Positions 35,551-46,884 of a stretch of DNA of 64,000 bases are shown here, piece by piece. Where the stretch lies: assembly GCA_963082975.1 (NCBI GenBank), contig OY720350.1:13362910-13426909 (forward strand). Reading direction: 5' to 3'. The DNA comes from Labia minor (Eukaryota > Arthropoda > Insecta > Dermaptera > Spongiphoridae). The notes below the pieces were generated by a model that saw only the letters and a program-made list of their open reading frames with translations, was not told where the DNA came from and made no database searches. Each line of letters begins with the position of its first letter. The first letter of the stretch is position 1. A program made the position numbers and the translations under genes.

Positions 35551-37075
35551 ATTCACGAAAATCTAAACCAACAAATATATATTGTAATATATAAAGATGC
35601 ATTTTAATAGGGGAATGTCATTAAGGGACCAACATTTAAAACAAATATTGAAAACATCACGTTTATCCATTTTACCTAAAAAGAGGACAATGTAATTGAA
35701 ATAGGATCGCTTGATAATATGAGACATTGTCATGTTTTCATTCTTTTCAAGGTTCATAAATTACATGACCTATCTTTCTTAAAATTACAGGCAACTGATT
35801 ATTGATCATCTGAGTGCTGTATAGGGAGTGAGTTATAGGAAAAATAGTCAAGGACTGCTAGAAAGGAATAATAATCTCTAACCGATATGACAGTGCCTGG
35901 ATCCTACATCGAGGCCAAACTTAGAAGTTACTGTTCAGAGAAGATGTATCATTGAATGCCTAGAAGGAAAACCCAGAGAAGGGTGCCCAGAGAATCAACA
36001 TTAATTAACAGCTAAGTGGATTCTTTAAAAAATTGCAATTGTTATACAAATATAAAATCTGATAATTAATAACATTAAAATAAATGAAGTTTTAATATCT
36101 CATGATACTTATACTTGAAATATATATTAATGTTCTTTAACATATCAATAAATGTTAATTTCATTAAAATTTAATAATTTATTTTAGTTTACCTCTTCCC
36201 TGATCAAACTTGGCTGGATTCACCCATCTATTTTCTATTAATAATAATCAAAGTGCTACCAATTAAATTAAAGATCAATTTTATTAATTTTTAACCCATT
36301 TTTTTAATAACTCAACACATACTAGCTTCCAATATACGGCATATATTTAAACCGATAATTCTATTTCAATAAGTGTTAAATATAAGTAATAATGTCGTTC
36401 CTTTTAAGAAGTTATATGATTAAATTTCTTAAATGGACTTATAATTAATTATAATCATTTTATCCAAATCGAATTGACTTGAGCAAATAATCCTAGAAAC
36501 TACTTCAATATAGGCACTTTTAGGGTGAAAATATTTGCTATTCTGAATTAAATGATGTAATTATTAACATTTTTTATGGATAATAAACCAACCTATATAT
36601 ATATATATATATATATATTTAATTAAAGATAAAAAATATTTAAAAACTAAAAGTAAATTATAAAAAAAAAAATATTTTAATATTTTCATTGATCAGACAA
36701 TTTCAGATAAAAATATAATATTTTAAATTTTTAATTAAATTATAAAAAATAAAAAAAATATAAAAATAAAATAGAAATTAAATTGAGTTCTTTCTCAAAA
36801 TTTCAAATAATTTTTAATTGAATTGAAATATTGATGTTTCTAAATAAAAAAAAAGGAATAAAACTTTTTACAAGGGAAATGTTATTTATAATAATATTAT
36901 GTTTAAAAACAAAATCTTATATTATATATATGTATATTTTATATCTCGATTATACATCCACAAATTTAATTTTAAATGATTAAAAAAAAAACATTTTTAC
37001 TATATAATAGTAATACCCCTCCAGGTTTATAATATTAAATAAATAATAAATTCTTTTGGTTAAAAAGAGGAATAA

Positions 37076-37119
<44 letters not shown>

Positions 37120-38265
37120 TCATTCGTTATATTAAATATTTCTCATTTACATAGTTTTTTAAAAAGAAAACACAAAAAATGAAAAAGAACGAATTTTTGT
37201 AAGATTAATAAATGATGTTGAATAAAAAGAAATATTTAATAAGACTTTCCTTTCTTAAAATATGGGGAAGGTATATGTTATTATTGTTTGGATAGTATAG
37301 TGTGTGTTTATATTTTATTTTTCTTTATGCTTTCTTTAGAAGATAATTCAAATATTTCGATTATTATTAACAATGATATTATTTGCTTTATTATCAAAGA
37401 CTAAATTATTTGTTTAGATTACATTTTTAAATAAACAATTTAATAAAAAAAGGAAATTATAATAAATAAATAAATAAATATTTGTAGAAAGAAATATAAT
37501 GGTTAGGAGGTTAGGATAGGAACTGTCATCAAACAAACATATTAGAATCTAATAAATTAATAAGATCTTCTTGAAATTGGCAATTAGGCGAGTTAGATAA
37601 GAAATGACAATATTACCTTCTCCTATAGTTTATTTGACATATGATTTTATACCATGGAAAAAAATGATCAAATAAACTTGTTGAAAGAATTCACAAGAAT
37701 CATTTGTTTTTCCACTTACATATAATATACTTTTCAAACTCTCTATTGTATAATTTATATTCTTATATTTTATATTAGAGTATATTGAGAACTATATATA
37801 TATATATATATATCTTAATCTTTGAAACTTTTATCCAAACAAAGCAATTGGGATTTTTTTACATCCCTCTTTTACTTGTTTCTTCATCTTTTAAAAATCT
37901 TTCCTTTTTTTTTATTCTCATATTCATTATAAATATTATTTCTTTCTTTACTTATTGTTTTAAAATACTTTTGTTGAATATAATATAAAATAATAAATAT
38001 AATGACCTAAATTTAACTATTATATTCTGTACAGTTTTTTATTGTTATGACCAAGTCACCACACAATAACATTTATTCAATCTCTTTCTAGTTTAAATAT
38101 ATTTTTATAGGTTAATTATATACAATATATCAATTCTATATATTATTATTATATTATATAATATTTATGATATTATAAATTATATTTATTTTTAAATATA
38201 AAAAACAATCTGAGGTTTTCGATTATTATTATAAATTTCGTTATTCCAAAAGTTTTCTAAATATA
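35551..38265. other. AT-rich, no gene seen
   Basis: TA microsatellites at about 36594-36618, 37077-37110 and 37795-37812. A moderately GC-rich patch at 35790-36000 has no recognised product. Confidence 0.5.
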
Positions 38266-38267
38266 TA

Positions 38268-38794
38268 CAGGGTGCTTCAAAAAAATGTATACACACTTTA
38301 AACTATTGTAGTTTTGGAACTGTTTCAACGCTCTCCTAACAAATCTTCAAGGCAAGGGGCACGTGAAAGTGATGTAAGTGCTAGCAGCGTGCTACGCATT
38401 CTTAAGAGAGGCAAGAATCAGTAATTATTTCTTCGAGTTTCCAGCCCGCTCTCCAGACCTTACACCACTGGATTTCTTCTTGTGGGGCACAGTAAAAGAT
38501 GAGGTGTACGAACGTAAACCACGTAACCTAGACATTCTTTGGAATGAGATTCAAGCAGTGTGTAGAGAAATCTCATTGAACGTTTTGATACGATGTACAG
38601 AATCAGTGGTGACTCGTACTCAGAATTGTATTGATGCTGCAGGTCACCAATTTGAACAGTATTAACATTTGTTATTTATGTTTCATTTACATTAGACTTT
38701 CAGCTTTCTATTTTTCTGAAATTTAACTTTGTAGAACGGTAAATAAATTTTCTATGGAAGTTCAAAGTGTGTATACATTTTTTGAAGCACCCTG
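38268..38794 (+). mobile_element. Deleted Tc1/mariner-superfamily element
   Basis: Inverted ends CAGGGTGCTTCAAAAAA and GTATACACACTTT match over about 30 bp. TA flanks both sides (38266-38267 and 38795-38796). At 527 bp it keeps only the 3' part of the transposase. Confidence 0.9.
38378..38665 (+). pseudogene. Transposase C-terminal half (Tc1/mariner superfamily)
   Basis: A 95-codon frame contains FPARSPDLTPLDFFLWGTVK, the block that includes the last catalytic acidic residue (D in PLDFF). The C-terminal tail reads CIDAAGHQFEQY. SPDLxPxDFFLWG is shared by a group of arthropod Tc/mariner-like transposases. The first two catalytic residues and the DNA-binding domain have been deleted, so the product cannot transpose alone. 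The frame is intact from its start to the tail, which suggests a fairly young deletion derivative. Confidence 0.85.
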
Positions 38795-39376
38795 TATATA
38801 TAAATATACATTATTTTTCTCAAATAAAAACATCTACCTAATTTTTTTCTTATTCATTTGATTATTTCTTTTTGTTTTGTCAATTTTCCAACAAAAACGG
38901 TAAATAAAACAAAAGAAAAAAATAAGCACAATTAGATCTTTAATGTTGAAATAAATCTATTCTCGAATGCAATATGTTTAGCTATAAAGGAAATATATGA
39001 GATAATTTGCTCAATGTTTGTTGACCTGTTTATTATATATATATATATATATAGATAGATAGATAAGTTATCTCGAAATCAGAACTAGGATATGGCCATT
39101 CAAGAAGGATTAATGTTTCATACATAAATTCCTCACAAATACATCAAGATACCATCTTCTAGTAAACCAAACAAGAGCAGTTGCATCTTTTTATTTGATA
39201 GGTTTATAAAAAAAATCATAATATTAATTTAAAATATACGTATATATAAGTAAATCAATAGATAATATTTATACCAATCAAAAAAAATAATCAATTAATA
39301 ATATAACAGATATTTTAATTAATTTAATTAATCAGAAGCAATTTATTTTATCAATGATTCAAAATTCCTATATGTA

Positions 39377-39948
39377 TTGGGTTGTCACATAAGTTCTTTC
39401 GGTATCGGTTAATTTGGTTGCCTACTATACAGGGTAAATAATTTTTTTAATTTTATTTAACAGGCTACTTTTAAAAAGTTATCAATTAAATAGTAGTTGA
39501 ATTTTTAACAAATTTAATTGTGTTGTATCTCATGTAGTGTAACAGACAATATTGTGGCCCTGTCAGTTTTTACAAACCGTCCGGAGCGCACGGAGTCTTT
39601 AAAGCTAAATTCTCCACTTCTGAATCTGGCAAACCACTTTTGTAAGACGAGATCGGTAACTGCAGATTCCCTGTAGACATTGCATATTTTATTCGCTGCT
39701 TGGGTTTCGTTTTTCCCTGTTCGAAAATAATACAACCTAATATGGCGAAAATGCTCATTTTGCTCTGCCATTGAATTAAACAGGAGGTGACAAACGAAGT
39801 AGCCAAATTAAATAAATTTTACACTAAAATGTAGCTAAAACTGTGCACTACAATTGACATTGCGAAAATATCCCCTCCGCTTAAATATTTTCCGTCCAAT
39901 AGGCGTCAATATCCTCACGCCAAAATACTAACTTATGTGGCATCCCAT
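39377..39948 (-). mobile_element. Deleted mariner element
   Basis: The left end TTGGGTTGTCACATAAGTT and the inverse of the right end, ATGGGATGCCACATAAGTT, are inverted repeats with TA flanks (39375-39376 and 39949-39950). At 572 bp it keeps the transposase N-terminus, read on the minus strand. Confidence 0.88.
39514..39771 (-). pseudogene. mariner transposase N-terminal domain
   Basis: The 85-codon frame reads EHFRHIRLYYFRTGKNETQA, then ANKICNVYRESAV and WFARFRSGEFSFKD, then RSGR. These are the two helix-turn-helix DNA-binding motifs of mariner transposase and the linker before the catalytic core. The catalytic domain is missing; the frame stops within the deletion scar. The DNA-binding domain is intact, so a protein from it could in principle bind the element ends. 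Confidence 0.85.
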
Positions 39949-39950
39949 TA

Positions 39951-41088
39951 TATTACTTAAATTCATAGAAAAATATGAGCAAAGATGATAATAATGTATG
40001 ATTAGAAAAGAAAGATATTAATTTTTAGGCCAACTTTGTTCATTGAGGTTCATCGATATTTTTAGTTATAATTTTTAAGGGTAATATGAATCGTACATTA
40101 ATAGAAGGATTATTGAAAAAATACTCGATATTGGGGTACCAAAAATTTTCTTCTCTCAATATTACTGCGTGATAACGTATAACCACATAAAGCATAAAGG
40201 TTCAATCTTTATTGGAAAATTAATTTCTCTTCAATATTAAATTTTACCTTACTCTGTTTATTTCTAACATATTTCACGGACCGTTTATTATTTTTCTTAT
40301 TTAAGATTTATTAAGATTTATTTTTAAAGTATAAACACAATAATCAAAATGATATTATTTAACTTTTAATTATTTGTTTAATTAATTGTTATTTAGTCTG
40401 GTAGTTTTATTATTTATTTATATAATATATTACTTAATTATTAAATAAATGAATTAATGAAAAGTTGATAGAATCTGAATGTGCTTTATTGGTATGAATG
40501 ATGGATGACCACGCCTCTTTAATATAAAATTAAATATAAAAAGAATTGCAAATTGCAATATGAAATTTGAAACAAGTAATACTCATTTATAAGAATGCAA
40601 AACTATTATTATAAGATAAGATATAAATCACTTGTATGCGAAAAACTGTCTCTGAATATTATTTATCAGTTATAAATATTATACAAAAATATTAGAATTT
40701 TGATATCGATTGTTTTAATTATACATGTTTTTTTTATTCCAATACGAGGTTAATGAAAAATTTTCATAAAAACAAGATCTGCCATATATTTAAAGATTTC
40801 TTACTCCATCTCTCGTATAGATCTATTAATTCATTAATTGAAATAAGTTCAAAATTTATTTTTGAATGTATCAGATTTTTGGTTTATTAGTAATAATAAA
40901 TAATTGTATTGGATTTCGGTTCGGAAAAATAATAAATGATAACGAAAGGGATATTTGAATCCCTATTTGAAAATTAATTTAATTTCTATAATTATTTATC
41001 ATATTCACTGGAGATGGTATATCATTGTTAGCCTTGAACTTGGTAGTTTGCGACGATTGCCAAAATATAATAATTAACCGGGAAGAAT
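39951..41088. other. AT-rich, no gene seen
   Basis: No feature was recognised. Confidence 0.5.
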
Positions 41089-41165
41089 TTGGCAGAGCAA
41101 TTCCGCCCATTCATCCTAGAAGGGTTCATTCATAAAACGTACTGCGCCTGTGACGTCAGAACAAA
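41089..41165 (+). promoter_or_regulatory. Promoter-like segment with perfect CRE
   Basis: TGACGTCA (41151-41158) lies in a GC-richer patch, eight bases before AAAATGGCCGCC, a YY1-like sequence. CRE plus a YY1-like motif near a start is typical of housekeeping promoters in animals. The exact transcription start is not visible. Confidence 0.35.
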
Positions 41166-41315
41166 ATGGCCGCCTGGGTGGCGCGCGCAGCCCAAAGACA
41201 CCTGCATAGGGTTAAGAGGGGCAACGCTTACCCACCCTCCTACAATAGAATCACCTCCAGAGTGTTTGCAAATCCCTACCTGTCTCTTTTTCTTTTTCTT
41301 ACTAAGAATGAATGA
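41166..41315 (+). other. Candidate first exon, basic N-terminus
   Basis: From ATG 41166 (A at -3, G at +4) a 49-codon frame begins MAAWVARAAQRHLHRVKRGN and continues AYPPSYNRIT. The Arg/Ala-rich amphipathic start without acidic residues resembles a mitochondrial targeting sequence. Composition then drops into a T-rich tract. A weak donor AGG/GTTAAG at about 41211 is possible. No family was recognised; the opposite strand is also open. Confidence 0.3.
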
Positions 41316-42059
41316 ACGAATGACAAAATAAAAGAAAAAGAACTGACAAGAAAAAAAATTGAACTGATATGTGATATATAGGGTCCAAGCTATACATAAT
41401 AAAACTCTATCGGATTGGATTAAAAAAAAAACACTGATAGGTAAATGAAAAAAAACACCGGAATAAAACGAAAATGATAAAACTATAAGAAAAAAATAAT
41501 AAATGTCTCGCTTTATAAACGATAAAAAATTGGGCCATTTCATAAAATGAGAAAATTAAAATTAAAATGATTTAATATGATAAAATACTTAACAATTTTA
41601 TATTTATTTTTAATGGACAAGAATAAATCAAATATATATTTATGGAGATCTCATTAAAATATTATCGTAAAAATAAATGGAAATTTTAGAAATTTAATTT
41701 TTCTTTTGTTTCTACTATTAATGGTGATCTCGTATCTTGATATCGATATTTTGAATTGTTTTTTTTTCGACTGACATCAAAACTAATGGAATGGTATTGA
41801 TATTGATGCTGTGATCAATTGGATAAAAAAAAAATAAGATAACTAATAATATAACGTAATTATTACCTCAGTTTTACTAATTTGTTAAATTGGTTAAGAT
41901 GCGAAATATCAATGCAAACAAACTAACCTAACTATTAAATTCGATGGTTTTGACATTTCTCTTCATAAAATAACATTTTTCCATTGAGTATTATTGAGTT
42001 ATATAGACGCTTTCATAGAACGATCAAAATTGCATTTTCATTAAATTCAATACTTTTTT
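41316..42059. other. AT-rich, no gene seen
   Basis: No feature was recognised; the 5' terminus of the following mariner was not found. Confidence 0.45.
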
Positions 42060-42963
42060 TTGTTTGATTTGAATAAATCTGCTGCCAAAGTCCATTAAAC
42101 AATTTTAAAAACTTATGGTGATGCTGCTCCTTTTGATATAGCAATTGTCGGTTTTGCTTTCAACGATTTAAAAATGGTAATTTTGATATCAATGACAAAG
42201 AACGACCTGGAGAACCAATAAAGTTAAAAAACAATGAAGTATAAGATTTATTGGACGAGAACCCAGCTCAAACTCTCAAAGAAATTTCAGGCAGATTAGC
42301 GGTTGACGACCTGTTACATGCAATGGGAATAAAAATGGTTACCATACGACTTTGACTGAAAATGCAATTTCGAATCGTTTCAACATCGTGGTTTCATGTC
42401 AGGCAAAAAAAAGTTTGTGGCATATTGTCACTGGCGACGAAAAGTGAATCTTCTACGACAATCTCAAACGCAAAAAGTCATGGGTTAATCCAGGAGAACC
42501 ATCCACATCGACACCAAAGCGGAATATTCATGACCATAAAGCCTTCCTGTGCATATAGTGGTGGGAACAACAAGGTGTAGTTATTATGAGATGCTAAAAC
42601 CTAATGAAACTGTAACAAATTGAATGACGTATTGTTGCAAAAAAGACCAAAAAGAGCGAGAAATTGACGCACGCAAATTCAATCTCTTGCACGACAACGC
42701 TCGGCCACACGTTGCAAGAGTTGTGAAGGATACACTGTTGCAGCTCGAATAGCAAGTTCTGCCGCACCCAGCATACTCATCAGACATAGCGACTTTTGAT
42801 TATCACTTGTTCAGATCGATGTAGCATGGCTTCCCCGGCACACAGCTTCGAAAGAAGAGCGAAAATGGATCGTTGATTAGATCGCTGCCAAACCAACATC
42901 GTTCTTTCGACACAGTACCGCCATGTTGCAAGAAAAATTAGTAAAAGTTGTAGAAAATGAATA
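42060..42963 (+). pseudogene. mariner transposase, near full length, inactivated
   Basis: Reading across stops and shifts, mariner landmarks occur in order: KSAAKVH and TYGDAAP (DNA-binding), VTGDEK (first catalytic D, 42436-42438), KSWVNPGEPSTSTPKRNIH, LLHDNARPHVARVVKD (second D, 42693-42695), LPHPAYSSDIATFDYHLFRS (third D, 42798-42800), and a C-terminal KVVENE-stop. The second and third aspartates are 34 residues apart, so this is a DD34D mariner. Several in-frame stops replace conserved tryptophans. All three acidic residues survive, yet the gene is clearly dead. Terminal repeats were not located. Confidence 0.88.
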
Positions 42964-43086
42964 AAAATACATGTAAACACCTAATACTTTTAATTCACAC
43001 TCTCTCTATGTATAGAGCTAAAGAGAGTCAGTTTAGAAAAATCATGGCTTTAGATCGAAACGAGTTGAAGGATAAAGGATAATGCG

Positions 43087-43343
43087 AGTCATGGTCTATG
43101 ACCTTAGGAGACGAGAGTAGATTTAGAGTATTAGAGAATATAATTCTATGAAGCATTTATGGGCCAAAGAAAGATGAAGTCACCGGGGAATGGCGGAGAA
43201 TGCATAACGAGGAATTGCATGACCTCTATGCATCTCCAGATAAAGTTATAATTATAAAATCGAGAAAGCTGCGATGGACAGGGCACGTGGTTAGAATGAG
43301 AGAGGAAAGAATGGCGAAACATTTATTGGTGGGGAGACTGAGT
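43087..43343 (+). pseudogene. LINE 3' fragment
   Basis: Contains WSMTLGDESRFRVLE, a degraded PKKDEVTGEWRRMHNEELHD, LYASPDKV, IKSRKLRWTGHVVRM and HLLVGRL. This is the post-RT region of the LINE also seen at 29980-30978. It ends abruptly against mariner sequence at about 43343 instead of continuing to the LINE 3' end. Confidence 0.8.
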
Positions 43344-43525
43344 GGTCATGCCTCAACCACCGTATTCACCAGATTTGCTCCATTAGACTTTTTCCTATTC
43401 CCAAAACTGAAGAGACCAATGAAAGAAGAACGTTTTGTCACAATTGAATTGATAAAGATGATGGCCATATTGAAAAGCGCATCTTAGAAGTACTTCAACG
43501 ATTGGAAGAAGATTTAAGATTTAAG
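43340..43525 (+). pseudogene. mariner transposase C-terminus joined to LINE
   Basis: Reads PQPPYSPDLL, then (after one shift) APLDFFLFPKLKRPMKEERF, then VTIE, and a degraded KSAxxKYFNDWKK. This is the irritans-type mariner C-terminus, including the third catalytic D. It follows the LINE piece without a gap, and a 95-codon frame (43200-43487) runs through both. Confidence 0.75.
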
Positions 43526-44216
43526 ATAAATAAATCTGCAACTCGCGCAATAAATTCAATTAACTATTTAAAGAAATTTATTCTATGTATTATAATATTA
43601 TTATTGCAATGAATATGCAAAATTAATTAATGTTAAGTTTCATAATAATTAGTAATTTTCCTGTTAGCTTTCTAACTGATCGACTTTAAAAAAACATTAT
43701 GGTTATCGCAAACCTTTTGAATCTCATCTTTTAACAAAACAACCAGACAATACCAAGAATTAATTTTCTGCTTACATACACATCAATTTTTTTAATTTTT
43801 TTACTAATAATTATAATTGTTATTATTACTGAAATAATACATGTAAATATTATTAAATAATGAATTTTAAAGGAATATACTTTTATAATGAGTATTTCAA
43901 TTTAATGCATATTGAACCAACCATTGAATATATAAAAATATAACTATTTGTAAAGATAATCTATTATATTAATAATAATAATAATAACAATAATAAAATA
44001 TAGATAATTAATTTGCAAGTATGATATTTAATATTTCATAAATTGATCTTCAAATTAAATGAAGGGAATTTTTTTTTTTATATTATTTAAAGAAGAAAAA
44101 AATATTCAATAAAAATTTTATAATATTTGATTTGTTATATTAAAGCTGAATTTATAAGATTATTTTCAAAACCTTTTGCCTTTATTCAACTATTTATTGA
44201 TTTAATAACGAAACAG
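43526..44216. other. AT-rich, no gene seen
   Basis: ATT/AAT repeats near 43970-43990; no feature was recognised. Confidence 0.5.
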
Positions 44217-44373
44217 GTGGATTTAGAAAGTGAAAAAATAGATCGAAGGGATTGGCTTCCTTCCTTCCAAGGGCTTTTGAAAATACTTCCACATTCAAAA
44301 GTGTTGGAGGAGGAGAAGGTGGAGGAGGAGGAGGAGGTGGGGTTTACGATAGAATCATTGGGAGTAGGAAATG
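44217..44373 (+). other. Candidate exon with glutamate-rich tract
   Basis: Between AACGAAACAG (44207-44216) and the donor ATG/GTAAGC (44374), 157 bp is open and reads VDLESEKIDRRDWLPSFQGL, LKILPHSKVLEEEKVEEEEE, then VGFTIESLGVGN. The G+C jump, open frame and good donor support an exon; the acceptor lacks a strong pyrimidine tract. The GAG-repeat tract could be simple-sequence expansion. No family was recognised. Confidence 0.35.
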
Positions 44374-44785
44374 GTAAGCCTCCGCAAGAGAAAGAGAGAG
44401 AGAAAGAAAAAAAAACATATTATAAAAGAAAGAATATATATATATATATATAGATCTAGATATCAGTGGAAAGATTTTAGATAAAGCAGAACACAAAAAG
44501 CACATTTTAAGTATTGCACAATTTAATATTTTTGTTATTAAATTTGTTTATAAAGAAAATGATAACTTGATTAAAAATTTTTACACAAATTTTTAATTGA
44601 ACTGAAATAAAAAAAAAAAAATAATAAATACAATACAACTGTAATATTAACAAAATAGAATTTCGATTAGATAGGCAAATTTTAGATATATAGCTGTACA
44701 GCAAAATTTACTACTAGATCATATTTATAAAAAAAAAAAAAAAACTTTTGAATAATTAAACACAATGTGAGAATATATATTCTTT
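44374..44785. other. AT-rich, no gene seen
   Basis: TA microsatellite (about 44437-44452) and homopolymers; no feature. Confidence 0.5.
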
Positions 44786-44921
44786 TACCATCTCGCCAGA
44801 GATAGTATTGCGATCACGAAAATTTTCGATGTCGAGATTTTGATGTTTTTATACGTTTTGAAGGTTCTTGAAGCATTTTCACTAAGGTTGAGAGAAATGT
44901 CTGTCAGTCTCTCTCTCTCTC

Positions 44922-44954
<33 letters not shown>

Positions 44955-45676
44955 ATGTATGTAGACAAGATTACGCAAAAACGGTTTGAGCTAGAATCAT
45001 GAAATTTGGTATACTGGAATAATTCAAAATGTGTAGTTTTCTATCAACTTTTGAGAAATGTAGCTCAACCGGAAGAGGGTCATTACCTACAACGGTTTGA
45101 TTTTTTTTCCTCTAAAGCAGGGGTTCTCAACCTATCAGGCTCTGTGCCCCCCTTAGAACACTGATGTGACGTCACGCCCCCTGTTTCAGAATATCGCAAA
45201 ATCATCTGACTTTTATTTTAGAAACATTTTGAAGGAAAATTAAAAGCAGAATGTTCGAAAAGTTTGGCCTGAAAATCATCTAACCTTTTTTTTTACAACA
45301 AAATTTTCAAAAGTTTGCGGACACTTGATATGCTCGCCAGGTTGAGAACCCCTGCTCTAAAGTGACCGTAAAAATAAAGATATATGTTTGATAGTTTTTC
45401 ACGTGATTAAAAATTGTATAAAACTGCTATATATAGAATTTCAACTTCATTGAATCGCGGAAAGTACCGGAATTAATTTTTTAACATTATAAATCACCCT
45501 CCAACACGTGACGTGGTGTCATCAACAAAGAGTCAAATATGCGCTGGTTTAATAAATATTATTTATTAATTTTAATTTATAATTTATAATTAATTATATT
45601 TAATATAAATATAATATATTATGTTATTTAATCCAATTCAAATTGCGAGATAGTCGAGTAGAGACACTACAGCTTA
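44786..45676 (+). repeat. Dispersed repeat R-B, copy 3, split by a hAT element
   Basis: Matches 31321-31884 except for the insertion at 45118-45354 and an expanded TC/TG microsatellite (about 44910-44956). Removing the insertion and one duplication restores colinearity with the other copies, so the hAT element is the younger. Confidence 0.9.
45110..45362. mobile_element. Non-autonomous hAT element, perfect TSD
   Basis: The element is 45118-45354 (237 bp). It starts CAGGGGTTCTCAACCT and ends AGGTTGAGAACCCCTG, perfect 16-bp inverted repeats. A perfect 8-bp duplication CTCTAAAG lies at 45110-45117 and 45355-45362. The ends are Charlie-like. No transposase is encoded. Confidence 0.95.
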
Positions 45677-46495
45677 TTTTTTTAATTAAATGAAAAGTAA
45701 TGTATAATGAAATATAAAATTCTATAAATCATACTCTTAAATATCTCTTATAATATAACAAATTTTTATTTTATATAAAATTTTATTACTTTGTGAGGTA
45801 TAGAATGTAATTATTGTTATATTTAAAAACCAATTTTTTTATTCCATTGAATTTATCTCTTCTATATTTTTTTAAAATGAATATTATTACACATACATGT
45901 AAAAAAGTATAAAAAAGTATATACTTATATATTACATAATAATGGTAACATGATACTTAAGTAAATAGAGTGGCGACAAGAATATAATCAGAAAAAAGCA
46001 CGAAAATTTCTTTGTTTACATCAATTTTATGATCCTCTTGCAGATTTACGACCAAATGTTATATGGATGGATGGATGAATGGATAGATAGATGGATGGAT
46101 GGATGGATGGGTGGATGAGCATAGGAGACCAACCAAGTTAAGGGCTACCATTAAAGAGGCATGAAATTTCTATTTTCAAGAGTAATGAGAATCCATTGAG
46201 AAATGGGTTCATTTAGGTAATATTGTAATAAAAGAGTTTCTTAAGGCTCTTAAGAAGAAATAACATTAAATGGGAAGAGAAGTGTAAAAGAAAGAGAAGC
46301 CACGATGATAATACATATATGTTAGTATTTAGATATATCAACTCCTAATCAAGCAATAAAATATAAAAAAATAATGACTAAAAGATATATATTATGTAAA
46401 AGTAAAGATCTAGCATCAATAAGAATTTATGTATATAATTGAAATATGTAATAGTATAGGCAAAATATAAATAAATAAATTATCCACACATTTTC
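45677..46495. other. AT-rich with GGAT microsatellite
   Basis: GGAT/AGAT repeats at about 46062-46115, followed by a 150-bp segment that may be another LINE tail but is too decayed to call. Confidence 0.45.
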
Positions 46496-46780
46496 TATTA
46501 AAGGGATTTTTATGAATTCACCACATATTTGTATAATTTCTTTAGTTCGTTAAATAAATGTACAACGTTTTGACTGCTTATTCTGCAGACGTTTTAAGTA
46601 TCCTGTCACTGTATATAAAAACCGGTAACAATCATTGGGAGTCGGTCTGCTTGAGTCAGAGTGCAGGTATAGGGTACTTGATAAAGACTACAGAATAAGC
46701 AGTCGAAACGTTGTACATTTATTTAACTAAATAAAGAAATTATACATATATGTGGTGTACTCATAAAAATCCCTTTAATA
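46496..46780. mobile_element. Foldback element, ~105-bp arms
   Basis: The left arm (46496-46605) and the inverse of the right arm (about 46665-46780) share TATTAAAGGGATTTTTATGA, TTAAATAAATGTACAACGTT and GACTGCTTATTCTG. The loop is about 60 bp. Possible TTAA at both outer ends. The motif CGAAACGTTGTAC resembles one common in metazoan palindromic repeats. No coding frame. Confidence 0.82.
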
Positions 46781-46884
46781 ATTATAAAAACCACAGAAGT
46801 TTTAATAAATTTATCCATTTTCTCTCAATTTATATATATTTTATGATGATTATTTGAAATTTATAAGATATAACTTCCCTAATA

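Noticed and set aside
35227-35602. Minus-strand frames with LLKMALKWVPKRRENN
   Set aside because: They lie inside an inverted-end repeat and end in TAA arrays; I could not assign a protein family.
15738-37110. TA arrays as regulatory or origin elements
   Set aside because: Several TA runs are spread at random through AT-rich DNA; ordinary microsatellites.
46060-46260. Possible sixth LINE tail after the GGAT array
   Set aside because: Resemblance to the C-terminal block is too weak to separate from chance.
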